DNA of 9,635 bases, taken from contig CANCOY010000125.1 in the NCBI GenBank assembly GCA_947379865.1, positions 1-9,635 on the forward strand, read 5' to 3'. Under the pieces are notes generated by a model, which was not told where the DNA came from, searched no databases, and worked only from the letters and a program-made list of their open reading frames with translations. Within the stretch, counting starts at the first letter, position 1, and each line of letters starts with the position of its first letter. The position numbers were made by a program, and so were the translations under genes. The stretch comes from Acetobacteraceae bacterium (GTDB lineage Bacteria; Pseudomonadota; Alphaproteobacteria; Zavarziniales; Zavarziniaceae). Below are positions 1 through 6,031 of this stretch, piece after piece.

Positions 1-965
1 ATTACCGCGACGATTTCGACCGCAGCCAGTGGGGCCTGGTGCCGGCGGCCAAGGTGGAAAGCCTGCACGGCTTCTATTTTGCCACCCTCGATGCCGAGGC
101 GCCGTCGCTCCATGATTATCTGGGTGATGTGGGGCGTACCGGCCTTGGCACGGCTGCTGCCTTTGGCGAGGTGGTCGCGGTCAAGGGCATCATGAAGAAC
201 GTTATCAACTGCAACTGGAAGATTGCCGTCGACAACATCTATGACTGGTATCATGTGATGTACAGTCATGGGTCGGCCTCGGCGACGGGTTTTTTCGATC
301 TGGCGGGCACCCTGCGGCCGCAGAATCAGATGGTGATGCTGGGCGAATATGGCCATGGCATCGGTGGCCCGATGATTTCGCGAGAAGTGCAGGACGCGTT
401 CGCCCAAGATCCGGTCGCTGGATACGCAACCTATGCGGAAAAGGTGATGCCCAACATGCTGGCGCCCCGCCCGCTGGAGGCAACCGAATTGCTGGGCGGT
501 GCGGCGATCCGCAGCCTGGGGCACCCGAACATCTTTCCGAACCTGTGGATTGCGATCAATGGCGCGCAGATGTGCCTGCGCCTGCCGCGTGGGCCGGGTG
601 CAACGGAACTCTGGTGGTTTACTTTCCTGCCAAAGGCCATGCCCGAGCCTCAACGCCGTGAGATGACGCGCTTCATCGGCCATGTCTTCGGCCCGGCCGG
701 CCTGCTGGAGCAGGATGATGGCGAGAACTGGACCCAGAGCACCCTCTCTGCCAAGGGCGTGGGCAACCGCCGTGTGAAGCTGAACCTGAGAATGGGCCTC
801 GGCCACGACACGGTGACCGAGGAGCACGGCCAACGTTTCATCGAGTCGCCGATCAGTGAACATGGCCAGCGCTGGACCTATCGCGCGTGGACTGACTGGA
901 TGGCCGCCCGTAACTGGCCCGAACTCAAGGCAAACCACGCTTTGCCGCCCACGGGCAAGATCTGA
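1..965 (+). CDS. Aromatic ring-hydroxylating dioxygenase alpha subunit, C-terminal part (5' truncated by window)
   Basis: The reading frame is open from nucleotide 3 to the TGA at 963-965, giving 320 codons with no start needed; the GTG at 39 is internal. This is the catalytic half of a Rieske-type ring-hydroxylating oxygenase, which uses a mononuclear non-heme iron to put oxygen on an aromatic ring. The iron site is visible: an NWK segment, then D-N-x2-D-W-Y-H-x4-H, with the two histidines encoded at 252-254 and 267-269. A later EQDDGENW segment (about 708-731) supplies the carboxylate ligand expected in this family. The Rieske [2Fe-2S] domain must lie upstream of the window. No beta subunit follows, because the next gene is convergent and 5 nt away, so any beta subunit, ferredoxin or reductase is upstream or elsewhere. 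The substrate cannot be told. It is only distantly related to the VanA-like enzyme next to it. Confidence 0.9.
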   Translation, partial: YRDDFDRSQWGLVPAAKVESLHGFYFATLDAEAPSLHDYLGDVGRTGLGTAAAFGEVVAVKGIMKNVINCNWKIAVDNIYDWYHVMYSHGSASATGFFDLAGTLRPQNQMVMLGEYGHGIGGPMISREVQDAFAQDPVAGYATYAEKVMPNMLAPRPLEATELLGGAAIRSLGHPNIFPNLWIAINGAQMCLRLPRGPGATELWWFTFLPKAMPEPQRREMTRFIGHVFGPAGLLEQDDGENWTQSTLSAKGVGNRRVKLNLRMGLGHDTVTEEHGQRFIESPISEHGQRWTYRAWTDWMAARNWPELKANHALPPTGKI

Positions 966-970
966 GGGGT

Positions 971-2041
971 TCAGCCCTCCCCGGCTGCTTCGGCGGCAAG
1001 AAGCTGCTCGAGGCGTGCCCGCACCTGCATGGGGGCAGCATCGGCGCCAATGTTGAACATGGTCCGGTCAGGGCTGCGGTTCAGCACGTCCTGCTGCGCC
1101 ATGATCATGACGCGGTCTTCCTCAAAGGCATTGCTGATGCCATTGGCCAGCATGTCGGTGACGCTGGGATCGTCCAAGGCGAAGTTGTGGGGATAGGTCC
1201 AGAAATAGTGGGTCGTGCTGGCGGTCTCGGGCGTCAGGGCCTGGATGCTATGAAACTGGAACGCGTCATCCGGCCGCTTGCCCTCCAGCGCCCCGGCGCC
1301 GGCCCGGGCAAAGCCTGAATCCATGCTCAGCACGTTACCGGCAATGTGCCAGTCATAGATCTGCCAACGGTCGACCGGACTTGAGTAGCTGGCAAGTGCG
1401 GCGGCATAAGGTGGCATCACATCGGATGGATAAAGCCGCGTGATGCGCAGGCCCCAGTCGAAGGTCTCAATCCTTGGCCGCAGGGTCGCCATGGAATTTG
1501 AGCCGCCCAATGTGCTGGCGTGCACAAAACTGAGGTGCGAGAAATCCAGGAGATTATCGACGATCAGGCGATAGTCGGCGGCAAAGTGCTTATAGCCGGG
1601 CTTGCACCGCCATGCCGGGTCATCCTGCCAGTGGCAATCGGGGATCAGATCAGGGTTGGCCAGCGCTGTGTCTCCCATCCAGATCCAGACGTAACGGTCT
1701 CGTTCCACAATGGGATAGCTGCGCACACAGGCCCGGGCACTGATGTGATCCTGCCCCGGGATCTCCACACAGGCCCCCGACGCGTCATAGACCAGCCCAT
1801 GATACATGCACCGCAAGCGGTCCCCCTCAAGCCGGCCACGGGAGAGGGGGGCAAAGCGGTGACGGCAGCGGTCCTCAAGGGCTGCAACGGCCCCGGACGA
1901 CTGGCGGAACAGCACCACGGGCTCTTCCAGCAGGGTGCGGGCAAACAGTGCCCCCTCCACCACCTCATCTTTCCAGGCGGCGACATACCAGGCGTTGCGT
2001 AGGAACATGCGGGCTGCTCCCGGTCTGTGCTCCGCGCTCAT
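971..2041 (-). CDS. VanA-like Rieske non-heme iron monooxygenase (aromatic O-demethylase type)
   Basis: This 356-residue protein has the length and layout of vanillate O-demethylase oxygenase (VanA) and dicamba monooxygenase. The N-terminal Rieske domain shows C59-x-H61 and C78-x2-H81. The mononuclear iron motif is N163-x2-D166-x2-H169-x4-H174, the spacing known from dicamba monooxygenase, and D309 in the EEDR segment is the likely third ligand. Such single-subunit oxygenases usually remove methyl groups from aryl ethers or hydroxylate aromatic side groups, drawing electrons from a VanB-type reductase, which is not in this window. The start at 2041 overlaps the stop of the preceding intradiol dioxygenase gene (ATGA, 2038-2041), which suggests translational coupling and favours this start over the internal Met at residue 12. 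It is the last gene of the operon. It may generate hydroquinone or hydroxyquinol from a methoxylated precursor, but the substrate is inference. Confidence 0.88.
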   Translation of the reverse strand: MSAEHRPGAARMFLRNAWYVAAWKDEVVEGALFARTLLEEPVVLFRQSSGAVAALEDRCRHRFAPLSRGRLEGDRLRCMYHGLVYDASGACVEIPGQDHISARACVRSYPIVERDRYVWIWMGDTALANPDLIPDCHWQDDPAWRCKPGYKHFAADYRLIVDNLLDFSHLSFVHASTLGGSNSMATLRPRIETFDWGLRITRLYPSDVMPPYAAALASYSSPVDRWQIYDWHIAGNVLSMDSGFARAGAGALEGKRPDDAFQFHSIQALTPETASTTHYFWTYPHNFALDDPSVTDMLANGISNAFEEDRVMIMAQQDVLNRSPDRTMFNIGADAAPMQVRARLEQLLAAEAAGEG

Positions 2042-2883
2042 GGGGCGGGGTCAAGCGTGAAATCGAAAGTAATCCTTTGCGTGCCGTCCACAAGAGCTGG
2101 CTCTACAATCAGCGAAGGCTTGACGCCAAACACCGCGTCGCTCGCCAGATAGGGGTCACCTGCGATGTAAAGCTGGGTCACCAGGGGGCGAAAGCCTGGT
2201 GCGGAAATCATGAAGTGGACATGGGCTGGCCGAAAGGGATGCCGCTTCATGACGGCCAGCAGGTCGCCCGCCGGGCCGTCATCTGGAATGGAATAGCTAA
2301 CGGGAAGGGCAGTGATAAAGCGATATCGCCCGCTTGCATCACTGATAAAGGTCCCGCGCAGGTGGCCTGCTGGCTGACTGGCATCCTGCACGTCATAGAG
2401 CCCATTGGGGGCCGTCTGCCAGACTTCGATACGGGCGCCGCTGATGGGGGTGGCGCCTTGGCTACCCTTTATGTGTCCAGCCATCACCAGCTCTGATCCG
2501 GCCTCCGGGCGCTTCAGCAACGAGGCGCCGTATGGCAACACCGGCTGTTCCCCGGCATAGAAGGGACCAAGTACCGTCGTCTCCGTCGCTGTGGCCTCGG
2601 AGCGATGGTTGATGGCATCCACCAGCATGGACACGCCGAGAATATCCGAGAGCAGAATGAATTCCGCACGCCTGTCGTCGGAAATCTGGCCTGTTCGGGT
2701 CAGGAACCGGATGGCGGTAAGCCATTCCGCCTCTGTTGGCTCAACCTCCCGCACGAAGCTGTGAAGATGCCGGATCAGGCTTTGCATTATGGCGCCGGTG
2801 CGGCCGTCGATGTCACCAAGCCGGGCCAGTGCATCGTCAAGAATGGCAGGCTCGGCACCTGTGGTATCTGCAGGATCGGCCAT
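2038..2883 (-). CDS. Intradiol ring-cleavage dioxygenase, hydroxyquinol 1,2-dioxygenase type
   Basis: This 281-residue protein has the two-part architecture of catechol/hydroxyquinol 1,2-dioxygenases: an alpha-helical N-terminal dimerisation region (about 27-95) and a beta-sandwich catalytic domain. The four Fe(III) ligands are present as Y163 (GLYD), Y197 (PVSYS), H221 and H223 (RPAHVHF). The segment after the histidines, with GDPYL and SDAVFGVK, resembles hydroxyquinol enzymes more than catechol enzymes. The predicted reaction is intradiol opening of hydroxyquinol (benzene-1,2,4-triol) to maleylacetate in the cytoplasm. It sits 13 nt after the aldehyde dehydrogenase gene, with a GAAGGG Shine-Dalgarno overlapping that gene's stop region, and it overlaps the VanA-like gene by 4 nt. 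Its product would be the same as that of the HapCD/HapE route upstream in the operon. Catechol or chlorocatechol activity is the main alternative. Confidence 0.88.
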   Translation of the reverse strand: MADPADTTGAEPAILDDALARLGDIDGRTGAIMQSLIRHLHSFVREVEPTEAEWLTAIRFLTRTGQISDDRRAEFILLSDILGVSMLVDAINHRSEATATETTVLGPFYAGEQPVLPYGASLLKRPEAGSELVMAGHIKGSQGATPISGARIEVWQTAPNGLYDVQDASQPAGHLRGTFISDASGRYRFITALPVSYSIPDDGPAGDLLAVMKRHPFRPAHVHFMISAPGFRPLVTQLYIAGDPYLASDAVFGVKPSLIVEPALVDGTQRITFDFTLDPAP

Positions 2884-2896
2884 GGCGGTTCACCCT

Positions 2897-4390
2897 TCAG
2901 CGTTTGTAGAAGGGCGGAATGACCGCTTCCACATTGACCCATACAGATTTGGGCACGGTGTATTCCCGCATGGCCTCAAAGCCCATTTCGCGGCCATAAC
3001 CCGATTGGCCAACGCCCCCAAAGGGCGAGGCGGGATGCACGCGCTTGTAGCAGTTGATCCACACCATGCCGGCATGCAGCCGCTTGGCCAGCCGGTGGGC
3101 GCGTGTGATGTCCTGGGTCCACAGGCCGGCACCAAGGCCATAATCAGTGCCATTGGCAATTTCCAGCGCCTCTTCGTCGGTGCGGAACTTAAGGACAGTG
3201 ACGAAGGGGCCGAACACTTCCTCTTGGGCAACCCTGTCGGAAGGCTTGGCAAGGACGACTGTGGGTTCAAGAAAACAGCCCTTGGCAAGATGGTCCCCGG
3301 CTGGCCGCTTGCCACCGGTCAGAACCTGACCGCCCTCAGCTTTTGCAATCTCCACAAAGGACAGCACACGCTCCTGATGCAGGCGGGATGTAAGCGGTCC
3401 CATCTCGGTTGCTGGGTCCAGCGGGTCGCCCAGAACAATGCTGCGGGCGAGCGCCAGGAATTTTTCGAGAAAGGCGTCGGCGATGTCCTCGTGGAGGATC
3501 AGCCGTGAACCGGCGATGCAGGCCTGGCCCTGGTTATGGAAGATCGCAAAGGCGGCGCCGCCAACAGCAGCCGCGAGATTGGCGTCGGCAAAGACGATGT
3601 TCGGCCCCTTGCCGCCCAGTTCAAGCTGAACCTTTTTGAGGTTGCCCTTGGAGGCTTCGACAATCTTTCGGCCGGTGGCGGTCGAGCCGGTGAAGGCAAC
3701 CTTGCCGATACCGGGGTGCTCGGCAATGCGCTGGCCCACGCTGTGGCCATAGCCGGGGACAATGTTGATGACACCAGGTGGAAAGCCAACCTCCTGCATC
3801 AACTGGCCAAGACGCAGGGTTGAGAGCGGTGTGATCTCTGACGGCTTCATGACCACGGTGTTCCCCGCCGCCAGCGCAGGCCCCAGCTTCCAGCTGGTGA
3901 ACATCAGGGGGAAGTTCCACGGTACGATGGTGCCCACCACCCCAATCGGCTCACGGTCGACATAATTGAGGAAACCGGCATCGACAGGCACCACAGAGCC
4001 TTCAAGCTTGTCTGCCATGCCGCCAAAATAGCGGAAACACAGAACAGTCCGCGGCACGTCGAGGTTCAGGCAGTCGCGGATGGGATGACCGGTATCAAGG
4101 GCTTCCAGGCGGGCCAGCGCCTCACGCTCCTGCTCGATCCGGTCTGCCAGGCGCAGCAGCAACAGGCCGCGTTCATGGGCGGCCCGCGCAGCCCAGGCGG
4201 GTGCTGCCCGCTCGGCAGCCGCCACGGCAAGGTCCACGTCTTCCTCGGTGGCGGCCTCAATCTCGCACAACTGCGATCCGTCAAAGGGGTTGAGAACGGG
4301 GATCCTCTCGCCCCTGACGCCGGCCTGCCATTGGCCATCAATCAGCAGACGTGTCTCGAACACATCGCTGCCGCGGTGTGGCGCCGCCAT
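2897..4390 (-). CDS. hapE: NAD(P)-dependent aldehyde dehydrogenase, probable 4-hydroxymuconic semialdehyde dehydrogenase
   Basis: This is a full-length aldehyde dehydrogenase superfamily protein of 497 residues. The PWNF motif (157-160, catalytic-site N159), the FTGS nucleotide-binding segment (233-236), the general base E257 in LELGG and the nucleophile C291 in NQGQAC are all present. The family oxidises aldehydes to carboxylates with NAD(P)+. The family alone does not fix the substrate. The position directly after the two hydroquinone dioxygenase subunits points to 4-hydroxymuconic semialdehyde, giving maleylacetate, as for HapE of the 4-hydroxyacetophenone/hydroquinone pathway and its counterparts in p-nitrophenol clusters. 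The ATG at 4390 is preceded by AAGGAAA at good spacing. There are 24 nt to the upstream hapD-like stop and 13 nt to the downstream intradiol gene start. The enzyme class is sure; the symbol rests on context. Confidence 0.9.
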   Translation of the reverse strand: MAAPHRGSDVFETRLLIDGQWQAGVRGERIPVLNPFDGSQLCEIEAATEEDVDLAVAAAERAAPAWAARAAHERGLLLLRLADRIEQEREALARLEALDTGHPIRDCLNLDVPRTVLCFRYFGGMADKLEGSVVPVDAGFLNYVDREPIGVVGTIVPWNFPLMFTSWKLGPALAAGNTVVMKPSEITPLSTLRLGQLMQEVGFPPGVINIVPGYGHSVGQRIAEHPGIGKVAFTGSTATGRKIVEASKGNLKKVQLELGGKGPNIVFADANLAAAVGGAAFAIFHNQGQACIAGSRLILHEDIADAFLEKFLALARSIVLGDPLDPATEMGPLTSRLHQERVLSFVEIAKAEGGQVLTGGKRPAGDHLAKGCFLEPTVVLAKPSDRVAQEEVFGPFVTVLKFRTDEEALEIANGTDYGLGAGLWTQDITRAHRLAKRLHAGMVWINCYKRVHPASPFGGVGQSGYGREMGFEAMREYTVPKSVWVNVEAVIPPFYKR

Positions 4391-4414
4391 GGTGTTTCCT
4401 TTCAGGTCGCCAGC

Positions 4415-5422
4415 CTAGAACTTGACCGGTACGACGGGGGCTTCGCCACGGGCGATAAGGTCGGGAATGGTTGCCGAGGCATTCTCCCAGACCAGCAGCA
4501 TGGAGCGTTTCGTCGAATAACCCTGGTGGCGGATGTCGGCTGGCATGCAGCACATGTCACCGGCCCGGGCGATCACCCGGGCACGCGGCTTGCCGGTTTC
4601 CTTGTCCTTCACATCCCAGGTGATCTCGTCCGAGAGTTGCAGGAACCATTCAACGCGGTCATTGCCATGTTCGATGGGCAGAACGAATTCCTCTGACGTC
4701 GGACAGAAAAGGCTCTCGCCAACCACCGAGCAGACGCTGGGATTCCACGTCACGTCAGAGCGTGAGAGATAAGCGAACAGGTTAAAGGCGCCAACCTCGG
4801 CCTCAAAGCCGGGCTCCACCTCTACATTGGGCTCATCCTGGGGGACATCAGCGAAATGGCGGTTCACCGGATAGCCTGAGGCGTCTGTACGCAGGGGCGT
4901 GTCATCGGGCAGGCTGACCATGCGTGTGGCGGTAACGCGCTGCCGCTCGACGGCGGCGGTGTTGAAGCCATTTTTGTGGCCCCAGGCGACACCCGTCTCC
5001 ATAGGGGCGGCAAAGGGGTCATAGCCCTCGTTGGTCCAGTCGTTCAGCATTTCCTTGAAGATCGCCATCAGGGCGGGAGACTGAAAGCGTTCCTCATGGT
5101 CACGCCCGGCGTCGCGATAGGCCTCGTTGAAGCGGCCTGCGAACAGCGTCACTTCGCCATAGTGATTGATCGTGCCAAGGACGCCGTCAAAATTGACCAC
5201 GCCATAAAAGAAACCCCATGAGACATCGCGCATGATCGCCCGCAGGAAGACATCGATCTGCATGACATGACGGCCGCCGGGCCATTCCACACGGGCAAAA
5301 TAGGCATCACGCTGGAAATGAAAGCCACCTGCGCGAAAGCTGCGGTAGCCCGTATCATTGCTGGACGCAAGAACCTCTACATCGCTGCGGGCGCCGGTGG
5401 GCGCTGGAACAGGTGAGGACAT
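4415..5422 (-). CDS. hapD: Hydroquinone 1,2-dioxygenase large subunit (HapD/PnpD type)
   Basis: This 335-residue protein matches the size and sequence character of the large, iron-binding subunit of two-component hydroquinone dioxygenases (HapD of Pseudomonas, PnpD of p-nitrophenol degraders, and the sphingomonad equivalent). From what I remember of the PnpCD structure, the Fe(II) ligands are H256, N258, E262 and H303. Here H252, N254, E258 (in EHGNDRVEW) and H299 (DIRHQGY) keep exactly that spacing, four residues earlier. The complex cleaves hydroquinone between C1 and C2 to 4-hydroxymuconic semialdehyde. This is a cupin-like class distinct from the classical intradiol and extradiol families. 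The gene lies 24 nt downstream of the small-subunit gene, with GGGAGA seven bases before the ATG, and 24 nt before the aldehyde dehydrogenase. Substituted hydroquinones (methyl-, methoxy-, chloro-) are possible substrates. Confidence 0.9.
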   Translation of the reverse strand: MSSPVPAPTGARSDVEVLASSNDTGYRSFRAGGFHFQRDAYFARVEWPGGRHVMQIDVFLRAIMRDVSWGFFYGVVNFDGVLGTINHYGEVTLFAGRFNEAYRDAGRDHEERFQSPALMAIFKEMLNDWTNEGYDPFAAPMETGVAWGHKNGFNTAAVERQRVTATRMVSLPDDTPLRTDASGYPVNRHFADVPQDEPNVEVEPGFEAEVGAFNLFAYLSRSDVTWNPSVCSVVGESLFCPTSEEFVLPIEHGNDRVEWFLQLSDEITWDVKDKETGKPRARVIARAGDMCCMPADIRHQGYSTKRSMLLVWENASATIPDLIARGEAPVVPVKF

Positions 5423-5446
5423 GATGCTGTCTCCCGTGGGTGGCTA

Positions 5447-5953
5447 TCAGGATGCGGTGGTCTGGCAGATGTCTGCCCAGCGGTGCAGCGTCTCAGGCCC
5501 ATCCAGCGTCTGGATGGCCAGAGCCGACGGGTGCGCTGCCTGGAAGCGATAGGCACTGCCCTTTGGCAGCAGGGCCATGTGGCCACGCCGGATGATGACA
5601 CGGCCCATTTTTCGCCCCTCGGGCATGCCATCGGCGAGGCGCCTCGCGCCCTCGCTGCCGACCTCGGCGATATCTTCGGGGCGGCTCAGCTTGATGAGGT
5701 GCACTTCGACCTCGCCATCCATGCAGAGGGCAAATTCATCGTGGGCACAGGTGTACCAGCCCGACGTCCCCTCGGCCCGTACGGCCTCGATCACATATTG
5801 GAAGTTCTTGGCGATGGCCGTCCGCGCATAGGGCGCGGCGCGGCCGGCCACCTCGAAGAGGTTGGAGAAGACATAGTTCTTCGGGTCGTCGTCGATTGGC
5901 TCAACGCCACCCTTCTGGAAGTCCTGGAGGGAACCGAAGCGTGTTGTAAGCAT
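5447..5953 (-). CDS. hapC: Hydroquinone 1,2-dioxygenase small subunit (HapC/PnpC type)
   Basis: This 168-residue protein has the size (about 18-19 kDa) and sequence of the small subunit of two-component hydroquinone dioxygenase. It begins MLTTRFGSLQDF and carries a cupin-like strand segment AHDEFALCMDGEVEVHL (about 70-86) and a second one near 117-136. In the known complex the small subunit packs against the iron-bearing large subunit and is required for activity. It carries no complete metal site itself. The frame is open for 17 further codons to a Met at 6004, but the internal ATG at 5953 is preferred: a GGGAGAAG site sits just before it and the protein then begins as homologues do. It is the second gene of the operon, after a 78-nt gap, and is followed by the large subunit gene 24 nt later. 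Confidence 0.9.
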   Translation of the reverse strand: MLTTRFGSLQDFQKGGVEPIDDDPKNYVFSNLFEVAGRAAPYARTAIAKNFQYVIEAVRAEGTSGWYTCAHDEFALCMDGEVEVHLIKLSRPEDIAEVGSEGARRLADGMPEGRKMGRVIIRRGHMALLPKGSAYRFQAAHPSALAIQTLDGPETLHRWADICQTTAS

Positions 5954-6031
5954 GATCTTCTCCCGGTTGCCTGTTTCTTTTTGCAGAAACGATTGTTCTA
6001 GCAACGAACACTTCTGGTGGTGCTACCGCTT
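5954..6031 (-). promoter_or_regulatory. 78-nt spacer between the fadH-like gene and hapC, possible internal control region
   Basis: This is the only sizeable gap within the operon; the others are 24 nt or less. It is richer in A+T than its surroundings. On the plus strand it holds two AACGA copies 15 nt apart (5988-5992 and 6003-6007) flanking an imperfect dyad, GATTG-TTCTAG-CAACG. On the minus strand TTGCTA followed after 17 nt by AAAAGA could be a weak internal promoter. No terminator-like GC hairpin with a T-run is visible. It could carry a secondary promoter, an operator or an mRNA processing site, all unproven. Confidence 0.3.
5957..5964 (-). promoter_or_regulatory. Ribosome binding site deciding the hapC start
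   Basis: On the minus strand this reads GGGAGAAG, with its GGGAGA core 5 nt before the ATG at 5953. It supports the internal start over the upstream ATG at 6004, before which I see no comparable site. The downstream hapD gene has a similar GGGAGA leader. Confidence 0.7.

Noticed and set aside
964..979. GAGGG-GTTCAG-CCCTC hairpin between the two convergent stop codons, as a bidirectional terminator
   Set aside because: The stem is only 5 bp and there is no T-run on either side, so it is not convincing as a rho-independent terminator; chance is likely in GC-rich DNA.
2789..3508. 239-codon plus-strand frame crossing the intradiol/aldehyde dehydrogenase junction
   Set aside because: It runs antisense across two well-supported genes and shows no domain or credible ribosome binding site.
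4085..4696. 203-codon plus-strand frame crossing the aldehyde dehydrogenase/hapD junction
   Set aside because: Antisense shadow of two real genes, with no recognisable motif.
5954..6004. 17-codon N-terminal extension of hapC from the ATG at 6004
   Set aside because: The ATG at 5953 has a good ribosome binding site and gives the N-terminus expected of the family; the extension lies in the spacer after the FadH-like gene.
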